From NCBI GenBank assembly GCA_003451645.1, contig DMER01000103.1:8579-23419 (forward strand): a DNA stretch of 14,841 bases. The letters are read 5' to 3'. Shown here in pieces: positions 1 through 7,140 of this stretch. Position numbers and translations under genes: made by a program. The DNA is from Alphaproteobacteria bacterium (GTDB taxonomy: Bacteria; Pseudomonadota; Alphaproteobacteria; Micropepsales; Micropepsaceae). The notes beneath the pieces were generated by a model. It made no database searches, was not told the origin of the DNA, and saw nothing but the letters and a program-made list of their open reading frames with translations. Position 1 is the first letter of the stretch. Each line of letters opens with the position of its first letter.

Positions 1-65
1 ACCCACACCGACTGCGCAGGGTCGGCGGCTGCGCGCTGCTCGTTCAATCGGCTACGGGGTGCCAT
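1..65 (-). CDS. addA: AddA helicase-nuclease, N-terminal fragment cut by the window edge
   Basis: Only the first 21 complete codons are inside the window, starting at ATG 65-63. The fragment reads MAPRSRLNEQRAAADPAQSV and then W. The Q-R-A-A-A-D-P stretch followed by S-V-W is the usual lead-in to the Walker A motif of alphaproteobacterial AddA, the UvrD-like helicase and nuclease subunit of the AddAB double-strand-break end-processing complex. The start lies 2 nt after the addB stop. A GGAGG ribosome binding site sits inside the last addB codons, so translation is probably coupled. The Walker A motif and all helicase motifs lie outside the window. The call rests on this short match plus position directly after addB, which is the usual order. 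Confidence 0.85.
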   Translation of the reverse strand, partial: MAPRSRLNEQRAAADPAQSVW

Positions 66-67
66 GC

Positions 68-3028
68 TCAATCGCCCTCCGCTTCGTCTTGGAAGCGCTC
101 AGCGGCGCGCGCGATATAGGCATAGTCGTCCATAATTCTGCCAAACTGTACTTGCGTGCGCGACTCGTAGGGCTGTTCCGGATCGTCATAAGCCCGAATG
201 CGCCGGATAAGACCCTCAAGATTGCGCTGAATGAGCTGGAGGTGATCCTTTGCTGGCCTCGCCAGGCAGTCAGCACGCTTGCCGGCCAATTTCATTATGA
301 TCAGTGCTCGGACCGCTCTCGCTTCCACACCATTGAACCCGCCCGCTTGCGCAATCGCGCCTTCCAACGGCAGTTGCGGGCTCAGGCCCGATTGCATCTG
401 CGGGTCCGATGGGATGGCACCAGTCTTATAATCGACAATCGCAAGGGTGCCGTCGCGTCCCACCTCCAGGCGATCCGCCTTGGCCGTGACTTGGAACTTC
501 AGATCACCGAGCATTAGCGCGCCTTCGACTTCCGGCAGTACGTGGGTGAGATGCGCCCTCCGTTCGGGCTCGATGGTCGCGATCCAGCTTGCGATTGCCT
601 CAAAGCGTGGCCACCATAGAGCAGCGATGGCTGGCGCGATGCGGTGCTCCGTCATCACCTCCCGGCCCAGCTGCAAAAGGATCGCCGCCGCATCGCCCGG
701 CACTGCTTTGGGATAGGCGCGGACAAAGCGCTCCAAGACCGTGTGGATGAAGGTGCCGCGCTCTCCCGCCGTCGGATCCGCATCGATGGGATCGAGCGGG
801 CGCAGGCGCAAGATGTGCCGCACATAAAACGCATAGGGATCGCGAACCCATTGCTCGATATGGGTCACGGCCAGCTTGCGCGGCCGGGCAGGTACCGGAG
901 GTTTGGGCTGCGGGGCCTGCCCCGGTATGATTTTGGCGGGCACGTCAAGTTGCTGCGCCCAGTTCAAAGCAGGGTGTTGTGCAATCCCGTTCTCCTGACC
1001 CAGGGCCTTTGCGAGTGTATCGAGCCTGACAAGCCAACGCGAAGGCTTGGCAAGGCCCCCTTCCTCCTTTGCGGCGCGCGTCAGGATCACGCGCGAGGCG
1101 CCCAACGCCTGACAGAAATCATGGGCGGATTGCCCGATGCGGCGCTCAGGCAGGTTCATCCCAAGCCCCTGCCTCATGGGCCGGTTCAGCCAGCCATCCA
1201 CCGCTGGCACATCAGGCCAGCCTGGCTCGTTCAGACCGCTCAAGATCACCACGTCAAAGCTTTGAAGGCGGGCCTCCAGCGGGCCCAGGATCACGAGCCG
1301 TGCAGTATCTGGATTGGCCTCGCGCACCGCCACGCCATCCATCAGCATACAGAACATCGTGGCGAACGCGTCCAAAGTTACTGGCGCCACCAAGTGCTGG
1401 ATCGCGCCCAAGTCCTCCAGTAACAGGCGCGCCGCCTCTCCTGCCTCTCTCTGCCAGAGTTCACCCCCCTCGCCCTCAGCTTGCGTGCTAACGGCCAGGG
1501 CCGCGTCACGCAAACGCTCCGCCCACTGAGAGACGCCCAATGCTCCCGTAGCCTCCAACAAGGGAGCCATTCCTGCAGCCAGGGCTTCTAGCAACGGCGC
1601 CAGGATTTCGCGATCACGCGGGGATAACCCTTTTGCCAACCCTTCCAAACCAGCATCTGGCCTTGCACCGCGCAAGCAGGCGAGTTCCAGATCGATCGTC
1701 AGTCTGCGGACTTGCACCCGCGTAAGCCCCAGCGCACAGTGCGGATGTTTCAGCATCGCCAGCAGCGGCACCGGCGCGAAATCCTCCACAACTGCCGCCA
1801 AAATAAGGCTCAAGAGGCTGCCCGGTTTGGTCTTGGACAACGGGCGCCCAGCAGAGTCGTCGACCTCAATGCCCCAACGCTCGAGTTCTGTTGCGACCCG
1901 GCGCGCGAGAGTTCTGTTGGGCGTAATCAGGGCAACTGAGGCCCCCGGTGTTTCGAGGGCCTCCCGCACACACAGGCTAATGCTCAAAGCCTCAGCAACG
2001 GGATTGGGCGCCTCGATCACGGACAACCCGCGCAGCAATGCGGCCGCTTGCGTGCGCGCTGAGGCAACCCAGGTAATCCAGCCCTGCGCGGCATCGGCCG
2101 GACGCATGACCTCGCTCAAGAGCTTGGCGCGGTCCAAATGTCCTTGCGCTGGCGTCCATGCGTTCAAGTCCGAACGCGTCTGCCCCAACCGCTCCAGGAG
2201 TTGCTTCAGGGTGAATTGCGGGTGATCCGGGCCTATGGCTGCCCAGGCCCCCTCCTCCAAAGAGGCATCGACACCCGGCAGGATGACCGCACCCTTGGGC
2301 AGGCGCAGCACCGTCCTCATCAGGTCTGCTGTAGCAGGAACCGAGCCCGTGGAGCCCGCGATGATCACGGGATACTGCGGCGGGTTCAGGCGCCATGCGG
2401 TGCTGAGCGCGACCAAGCTAGCGTTGCGATAGTGGCCAGGATCGCTCAAGCCCGCGCTCTCCAGCCATTGCGGCCAGGCGCTCGTGACGATCGTCAGGAA
2501 TTGCAGCGTTTGCTGCCAATGTTCGGCCAGATCATGGGGGACCAGATCGCCAAGCTTGTCCCAACTCACCCCCTCAAGCGCCGCAGCATCCAGGAGTTTG
2601 GCCAATTGCTGGGCCGCTGCAAGCGCCAGTGCCGGGCTGGTCGATGCATCCGCGGTCCGGCGCTGCATCGCCTCCACCATTTGCATGAGGGTGAGTTGGC
2701 GCTCCAGGTTGCTTACCGGCAGCGGCAAGGCTGGTGCCATCAGATCGGATGCGCTTTCACTGTCGCGCTCCGCGTTCTCCAGATCCTCGGGATCCCAATC
2801 GCCGAGCGGATGGATTCTCGGCAGGAGCCCGCCTTGGGGCTCGCCCGCAGCAAAGGCACGCTCAACGGTGCGCGCCGTGCGCCGGTTGGGCACGAAAATC
2901 AGGCAATCGGTCAGCCAAAATGGGTCGTCCGGGGACTCAAAGCGGGCACGCAGGCCCTTTGCAAGTTCGCTGCAAAATGGGGCGCCCAATGGGATGTTGA
3001 ACAATCCGCCTGCCCGCACGCCCGTCAC
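68..3028 (-). CDS. addB: AddB, nuclease/helicase-like subunit of the AddAB double-strand-break repair complex
   Basis: This 986-residue protein matches alphaproteobacterial AddB in length and layout. With AddA it resects broken DNA ends for RecA-dependent recombination and takes the place of RecBCD. The N-terminus (about 10-60) has the family pattern of a short beta strand with I-P-L-G, then L-I-F-V-P-N-R-R-T-A-R. The C-terminal RecB-type nuclease domain looks intact: His762 (GTFIH), Asp852 (KADRLE), Asp866 and Lys868 (IVDYK), and Gln885 (QLPLE), which correspond to the known H-D-DxK-Q nuclease core. The start is a GTG. A GGAGG lies 11 nt upstream, rather far, and a second in-frame GTG at 3019 (codon 4) is possible. 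It follows murU by 20 nt in what looks like one operon. Confidence 0.95.
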   Translation of the reverse strand: MTGVRAGGLFNIPLGAPFCSELAKGLRARFESPDDPFWLTDCLIFVPNRRTARTVERAFAAGEPQGGLLPRIHPLGDWDPEDLENAERDSESASDLMAPALPLPVSNLERQLTLMQMVEAMQRRTADASTSPALALAAAQQLAKLLDAAALEGVSWDKLGDLVPHDLAEHWQQTLQFLTIVTSAWPQWLESAGLSDPGHYRNASLVALSTAWRLNPPQYPVIIAGSTGSVPATADLMRTVLRLPKGAVILPGVDASLEEGAWAAIGPDHPQFTLKQLLERLGQTRSDLNAWTPAQGHLDRAKLLSEVMRPADAAQGWITWVASARTQAAALLRGLSVIEAPNPVAEALSISLCVREALETPGASVALITPNRTLARRVATELERWGIEVDDSAGRPLSKTKPGSLLSLILAAVVEDFAPVPLLAMLKHPHCALGLTRVQVRRLTIDLELACLRGARPDAGLEGLAKGLSPRDREILAPLLEALAAGMAPLLEATGALGVSQWAERLRDAALAVSTQAEGEGGELWQREAGEAARLLLEDLGAIQHLVAPVTLDAFATMFCMLMDGVAVREANPDTARLVILGPLEARLQSFDVVILSGLNEPGWPDVPAVDGWLNRPMRQGLGMNLPERRIGQSAHDFCQALGASRVILTRAAKEEGGLAKPSRWLVRLDTLAKALGQENGIAQHPALNWAQQLDVPAKIIPGQAPQPKPPVPARPRKLAVTHIEQWVRDPYAFYVRHILRLRPLDPIDADPTAGERGTFIHTVLERFVRAYPKAVPGDAAAILLQLGREVMTEHRIAPAIAALWWPRFEAIASWIATIEPERRAHLTHVLPEVEGALMLGDLKFQVTAKADRLEVGRDGTLAIVDYKTGAIPSDPQMQSGLSPQLPLEGAIAQAGGFNGVEARAVRALIIMKLAGKRADCLARPAKDHLQLIQRNLEGLIRRIRAYDDPEQPYESRTQVQFGRIMDDYAYIARAAERFQDEAEGD

Positions 3029-3048
3029 CCGTTCGATCGCCTCCGCGG

Positions 3049-3771
3049 TTATGCCCCGATCTCGGCCAAATAGTCCTCAGCATCATGCAAGGCCTCAGGC
3101 GTGCCCACATGCATCCAGCGCCCGTCCAACCGGACGCCAAATAGACGGCCCTTCTCAATCGCATGATCCCAGAGAAAATTGGTCGAAAACGGTTCTTTGG
3201 GTGCTGCATCAAGTAGCCTTGGATGCATGATCTGCACGCCAGGAAACACAAATGGCGTGACCCGCTGCGGCTCGCGCCGTGTCACGCGGCCCAACTGATC
3301 GAGCATGAAATCACCACGGCCCGACTCGCCAATCGTGTTCCACATCGCCGCCAACAGCATCAGGCAGTCCATCTGCGAGTTATCCCAGGCAGCGAACAAC
3401 CGCCGCAGATTGTTGCCCATGCCCTCGACCCACAGACTGTCACTGTTGAAGATCAAAAAGGGCTCGTCCTTGAAAAAAGGCCGTGCGCGGACCAATGCCC
3501 CGCCCGTGTCCAGGATCGCCTCGCGCTCATCCTGGATAGTTATCGCAACGTCCTTGCGCGCCTTGCAATGAGCTATGACCTGCTCCGCCAGGTGGTGCAC
3601 ATTCACGATGATGTCCGTAACGCCAATGGCCTTCACCCTGTCAATCGCATGATCCAACAGCGCGCGCCCGCCAACTTTGATCAGGGGCTTGGGCGTTGTG
3701 ATCGTCAACGGCCGCATGCGCAGGCCATGTCCCGCCGCCAGGATCATCGCCGTTTTGACTGGATTGCTCAT
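3049..3771 (-). CDS. murU: N-acetylmuramate-1-phosphate uridylyltransferase-type nucleotidyltransferase
   Basis: A 240-residue cytoplasmic sugar-1-phosphate nucleotidyltransferase. The N-terminal signature is intact: A-A-G-H-G-L-R-M-R-P-L-T at 12-23, ending in T-P-K-P (Lys28). Asp111 in FNSDS is the expected metal-binding residue, and G-R-W-M-H-V-G-T-P-E-A-L at 217-228 is the usual C-terminal motif. MurU converts MurNAc-1-phosphate to UDP-MurNAc, feeding recycled wall sugar back into peptidoglycan synthesis past the fosfomycin-sensitive MurA step. The specific call depends on the AmgK-like kinase gene 32 nt upstream; from sequence alone a different sugar phosphate cannot be excluded. A GAGG lies 10 nt before the ATG. 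Confidence 0.88.
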   Translation of the reverse strand: MSNPVKTAMILAAGHGLRMRPLTITTPKPLIKVGGRALLDHAIDRVKAIGVTDIIVNVHHLAEQVIAHCKARKDVAITIQDEREAILDTGGALVRARPFFKDEPFLIFNSDSLWVEGMGNNLRRLFAAWDNSQMDCLMLLAAMWNTIGESGRGDFMLDQLGRVTRREPQRVTPFVFPGVQIMHPRLLDAAPKEPFSTNFLWDHAIEKGRLFGVRLDGRWMHVGTPEALHDAEDYLAEIGA

Positions 3772-3803
3772 GACAATAGCGCCTCAAATTTCGATCGCAC
3801 TCA

Positions 3804-4916
3804 TCAGCCGATGGAAGGGACGCCGCGCCACTCATTCGGCACATGAGCAGAGAACCAGTCCGCCAGGGGCTTCATCGCCTGATGCTCCAGGTCCCGTTCC
3901 ATATACCCCCACATCCTGGGCAGGAACCCCAAATAACGCGGCTTGCCATCCCGCTTCCACAGCCTAGCGAAGATGCCAATGATCTTGGCATTGCGCTGGG
4001 CCGCCAGCACCGCCGCCTCCTGCCGGAACGCCTTTTCGCTGAAGTCCCCATCGCGTGCCGTTCGCGCCTTGCAATAGGCCTCCAGCATCGCGCTGGCAAG
4101 CGCTGGTGCTACGTCGCGGCGCGCATCCTCCAGCAGCGAGATCAAGTCATAAGCAGGGGCGCCCGCCAAGGCATCTTGGAAGTCGAGCAACCCCACGCGC
4201 GCTGGGCCTTGCCGGTCGGGCAGCCACATGAGGTTTTCTGCATGATAGTCGCGCAAGATCAGTACCGGGGCCGCTTCTTCGAGCTGGCTCAAGACTTGGC
4301 CCCACGCCGCCAAGTAGGACTGGCGGGCACTGGCAGGGCACTCCGCCCCGCTCGCCACGGGCATGAACCAATCGGGCAGCAAGGCCACTTCTGCCATCAT
4401 CGCGTGACCATCATAAGCGAGTAAGGGTGCCGCTATCCCTGGCGCTGCCCTCATCACCTTAGGCGCGGGATGACGATGCAGCTCCAACAGGACGTCCACC
4501 GCGTGGGCGTACAAGTCCCGCTCATCGGCGCCATCGCGGATGATGTCCGCGAAGCGGGCGTCGCCCAGGTCCTCGATCAGCAATAGCCCGCGAGAATGGT
4601 CCGCCGCCAGGAGGCGCGGCGCGCTCAAGCCCCGCATGCCAAGTTCGGCCGCAACCGCTGCAAATTGCCTGGTGTCGGCGCCTGCCAGCCGTGCCACGGC
4701 GTTGTAACCGAGCCTCTCCCGATCTGCCGGGCTTGCATCCGGGGGGCAGGCGCTGCTTTCCGCGCTTTGCGGCTGATTGAGCAGCATGGCCGTGTTGGGT
4801 CCATGCCTGAGGCGCGTATAGGTCCGGGTCGAGGCGTCGCCGGGCAAGGGCAGGCGTTGAGCATCGCCCCACCCTGCAGAGTTCAGAAAGTTAGCGATTT
4901 CAGTGAGTCGCGGCAT
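3804..4916 (-). CDS. amgK: AmgK-type anomeric sugar kinase (aminoglycoside-phosphotransferase fold)
   Basis: A 370-residue phosphotransferase. The nucleotide-binding lobe contains GDASTRTYTRL (26-36) and LIEDLGD (113-119). The catalytic loop is R-D-Y-H-A-E-N (222-228) with catalytic Asp223 and Asn228. The metal-binding Asp245 lies in L-L-D-F-Q-D-A. The C-terminal segment R-N-A-K-I-I-G-I-F-A-R-L-W (308-320) is typical of the AmgK/YihE-like group. AmgK phosphorylates MurNAc and GlcNAc at the anomeric carbon, and MurU acts next. Although the family resembles aminoglycoside resistance kinases, this context indicates wall recycling, not drug resistance. The start lies 5 nt after the tsaE stop with no clear ribosome binding site, which suggests translational coupling. 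Residues 50-70 look like a family-variable insert. Confidence 0.88.
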   Translation of the reverse strand: MPRLTEIANFLNSAGWGDAQRLPLPGDASTRTYTRLRHGPNTAMLLNQPQSAESSACPPDASPADRERLGYNAVARLAGADTRQFAAVAAELGMRGLSAPRLLAADHSRGLLLIEDLGDARFADIIRDGADERDLYAHAVDVLLELHRHPAPKVMRAAPGIAAPLLAYDGHAMMAEVALLPDWFMPVASGAECPASARQSYLAAWGQVLSQLEEAAPVLILRDYHAENLMWLPDRQGPARVGLLDFQDALAGAPAYDLISLLEDARRDVAPALASAMLEAYCKARTARDGDFSEKAFRQEAAVLAAQRNAKIIGIFARLWKRDGKPRYLGFLPRMWGYMERDLEHQAMKPLADWFSAHVPNEWRGVPSIG

Positions 4917-4921
4917 GATTC

Positions 4922-5404
4922 TTAGGCGTTGTTGTTATGGGTCTTCAGTGCGATGAGCCGGTCCGCCCAGGCGCCATGCCCGGTCAACGCGGCCAGCCTG
5001 GTGTCATTGCGCAAAGACAGCGCGACCTCAAGTCGTGATTGCGGCCAGTGGCCTGCGGCGCGTTCCGGCCACTCCACTAGGAGTGCGCCCGTTTCCAGCA
5101 CCTCGTCCAAGCCCAATTCCGCGAGTTCCGACGGGTCTTTGACCCTGTACAAATCTGCATGCGCAAGGAGCAGTCCCGGCGTCTCGTAATGCTGGACCAG
5201 GGTGAATGTGGGGCTAGGCACCTCACAATCATGGCCCATACGGGCTCTTACCACGGCGCGGGCAAGTTCGGTTTTCCCGGCACCCAGCTCGCCGCGCAAC
5301 AAGACCACGTCCCCGGCGGTCAAAGCCTCCGCGATCCTGGCCCCCAAGGCCTGGGTCTCCGCCAAGGCCGTGACCGGCACCGTCCAGCTGCTTTGCGTGG
5401 TCAT
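4922..5404 (-). CDS. tsaE: TsaE, ATPase of the tRNA t6A37 threonylcarbamoyl-transferase complex
   Basis: A 160-residue P-loop ATPase acting with TsaD and TsaB to install N6-threonylcarbamoyladenosine at A37 of ANN-decoding tRNAs. The Walker A is GELGAGKT (38-45, Lys44). V-P-S-P-T-F-T-L-V (62-70), H-A-D-L-Y-R (82-87, Asp84) and E-W-P-E-R (111-115) are hallmark motifs. I chose the start at MTTQSSW because the length then fits the family; the reading frame stays open upstream to 5659 but the extra sequence is unlike TsaE. An alternative ATG at 5437 (MSLIWLK) would add 11 residues, and neither start has a good ribosome binding site. It appears to head the tsaE-amgK-murU-addB-addA run. Confidence 0.93.
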   Translation of the reverse strand: MTTQSSWTVPVTALAETQALGARIAEALTAGDVVLLRGELGAGKTELARAVVRARMGHDCEVPSPTFTLVQHYETPGLLLAHADLYRVKDPSELAELGLDEVLETGALLVEWPERAAGHWPQSRLEVALSLRNDTRLAALTGHGAWADRLIALKTHNNNA

Positions 5405-5545
5405 TGATGCTTTGGATTTCAACCAAATCAAACTCATGCGCGGCAGTCTTACCGCCCTTTGACGCCTGGTGGAAGGCCGGGTTGCCATCACGATGGAGCG
5501 CCGCTGTTGCTTGCAGGCGGGTGGCCATGGTACCCCGCTTGTCGC
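5405..5545. other. Divergent intergenic region between tsaE and the reductase gene
   Basis: These 141 nt separate two divergently transcribed genes and should hold promoters for both the tsaE operon and the reductase-ferredoxin pair. I see no convincing -35/-10 pair on either strand. Open frames cross the region on both strands, but they are N-terminal extensions that do not resemble the proteins they join. Confidence 0.5.
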
Positions 5546-6775
5546 ATGTCCGATCATACTGTCATAATCGGGGCAGGCCAAGCAGCCGCCCAGCTCGTAA
5601 CCTCCTTGCGCCAGGAAGGCTATGCCGGCCGGTTGACCGTCATGGGTGAGGAGCCTCACCCGCCCTATCAGCGGCCACCCTTGTCCAAGGCCTATCTGTC
5701 AGGCGAATTACCCGCAGACCGGCTGTTTCTGAAACCTGACGCCTTTTGGGAGGCATCGGAGTGTCATCTGATGCTCAAAGCGCGGGTCACGAAAGTGGAC
5801 CTGAGCCAGCAGCATGTTGCCTATGATCATGGCGATGGCCGGAGCTTCGATCCCGTGCCCTTTGATCGGCTCGTCTTCGCGACCGGCAGCCGCGTCCGCA
5901 CTTTGCCTATCCCTGGAGCCACGCTTCCTGGCGTCCATTACCTACGGGGCATAGCGGACGTGGACGGGTTGCGCCCGCGCCTGACTAAAGGCAAGCGCCT
6001 TGTTATCGTGGGTGCCGGCTATATCGGTCTTGAGGTTGCGGCGGTCGCCCAAAAGCTTGGACTGACGGTAACGGTCGTTGAGCTTGCCGAGCGCCCCCTA
6101 GCGCGGGTCGCGACGGCGCCCCTGTCAGCGTTCTATGCCGCAGAACATGCCCGCCATGGCGTCAAGATTCTAACGGGAACTGCCGTGTCTGGCATTAAGG
6201 CGCCGGCACATCACACCTTGAGCATTGAGACCAATCTGGGGAGCCTGCCCGCCGACACTGTTCTCATTGGCGCTGGCATTCTGCCCAATGTGGAATTGGC
6301 GCAAGAGGCCGGAATCACTTGCCACAACGGCATTGTCGTTGACGAGTTTGGCCGTACCAGTGCGCCTAATGTCTATGCGGCGGGCGATTGCGCTAATCTC
6401 AGCTGCCCCTATGTGCCCCATCGCTTGCGGCTGGAGTCCGTTCAGAACGCCATCGATCAGGCCAAGCATGTCGCGCTCGCCATTGCTGGCAAGCCCAAGC
6501 CTTATGGCGAGGTGCCTTGGTTCTGGTCCGACCAATACGATCTCAAATTGCAGATCGCGGGCGTCACCTTGGCGGGCGACCAGACCGTCGTGCGCGGCGA
6601 TATGGATACCCGCAGTTTTGCCGTTTTTGCCTTGCGCCAAGGCGTTGTTGTGGCGGTCGAGGCTGTCAATGCCGCACCAGAATATATGATGGGCCGCAAG
6701 CTCATCGCCGCGCGCGCCCGGATCGAGCCCGACCGGCTTGCGGACCGCGCCATACCTATGAAAGAAATGCTCTAA
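5546..6775 (+). CDS. FAD-dependent NAD(P)H:ferredoxin reductase, putidaredoxin/rhodocoxin reductase type
   Basis: A 409-residue flavoprotein of the two-dinucleotide-binding-domain class. The FAD site is V-I-I-G-A-G-Q-A-A-A (6-15), followed by R-P-P-L-S-K-A-Y-L (43-51), characteristic of putidaredoxin and rhodocoxin reductases. The NAD(P)H site is V-G-A-G-Y-I-G-L-E (155-163). N-V-Y-A-A-G-D-C-A (275-283) contacts FAD, and W-F-W-S-D-Q (325-330) opens the C-terminal interface domain. It should pass electrons from NAD(P)H to the [2Fe-2S] ferredoxin encoded 35 nt downstream. I used the ATG at 5546, giving an N-terminus right at the FAD-binding strand; the longer open frame from 5459 adds unlike sequence. 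No strong ribosome binding site precedes it. The final acceptor, possibly a cytochrome P450 or other oxygenase, is not in the window. Confidence 0.92.
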   Translation: MSDHTVIIGAGQAAAQLVTSLRQEGYAGRLTVMGEEPHPPYQRPPLSKAYLSGELPADRLFLKPDAFWEASECHLMLKARVTKVDLSQQHVAYDHGDGRSFDPVPFDRLVFATGSRVRTLPIPGATLPGVHYLRGIADVDGLRPRLTKGKRLVIVGAGYIGLEVAAVAQKLGLTVTVVELAERPLARVATAPLSAFYAAEHARHGVKILTGTAVSGIKAPAHHTLSIETNLGSLPADTVLIGAGILPNVELAQEAGITCHNGIVVDEFGRTSAPNVYAAGDCANLSCPYVPHRLRLESVQNAIDQAKHVALAIAGKPKPYGEVPWFWSDQYDLKLQIAGVTLAGDQTVVRGDMDTRSFAVFALRQGVVVAVEAVNAAPEYMMGRKLIAARARIEPDRLADRAIPMKEML

Positions 6776-6810
6776 TCATCACCTCACCGCATCGCAGCAA
6801 ATGAGACGTT

Positions 6811-7131
6811 ATGGCCAAGATCAAATATATCGAGTTCAACGGTAAAGAACACGTCGTGGACGTCAAGAACGGGCTCTCCGTTATGGAGGGCGCGGTCAAG
6901 AATCTCGTCCCCGGCATTGATGCGGATTGCGGCGGGGCGTGTGCCTGCGCGACCTGCCATGTCTATGTGGACGAGGCTTTCCTGCCCATGCTCGACGGCA
7001 TGCAGGAGATGGAGAAGACCATGCTCGACTTTGCCGAGAAGGTGAAACCCAATTCACGGCTGTCCTGTCAGATCAAGGTCTCGGACGCGCTCGACGGCTT
7101 GACCGTGCGCATGCCTGAGAGCCAGCACTAA
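6811..7131 (+). CDS. [2Fe-2S] ferredoxin, adrenodoxin/putidaredoxin type
   Basis: A 106-residue vertebrate/bacterial-type [2Fe-2S] ferredoxin. The cluster ligands are Cys40, Cys46, Cys49 and Cys86 in the pattern C-x5-C-x2-C-x36-C, within [15 protein letters not shown]. Cys44 is an additional non-ligand cysteine. The acidic segment [14 protein letters not shown] (62-75) matches the partner-recognition helix of this group. It follows the reductase gene by 35 nt on the same strand, so the two probably form one electron-transfer unit. A weak GAGACG lies before the ATG. The stop is only 9 nt from the convergent divL stop. A role in Fe-S cluster assembly (isc-type ferredoxin) is less likely because no isc or hsc genes are adjacent. 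Confidence 0.93.
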   Translation: MAKIKYIEFNGKEHVVDVKNGLSVMEGAVKNLVPGIDADCGGACACATCHVYVDEAFLPMLDGMQEMEKTMLDFAEKVKPNSRLSCQIKVSDALDGLTVRMPESQH

Positions 7132-7140
7132 CTCGAGCCG

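Noticed and set aside
2138..3073. Long plus-strand open frame (311 codons) opposite addB
   Set aside because: It lies fully antisense to the well-supported addB gene and resembles no family; long antisense frames are expected in GC-rich coding DNA.
3804..4916. Aminoglycoside resistance kinase
   Set aside because: The fold is shared, but the adjacent MurU-type gene, the AmgK-like C-terminal segment and the operon context indicate cell-wall sugar recycling.
5405..5659. N-terminal extension of tsaE (up to 85 codons)
   Set aside because: The extension is unlike TsaE, would overlap the divergent reductase gene start, and the shorter form has normal family length.
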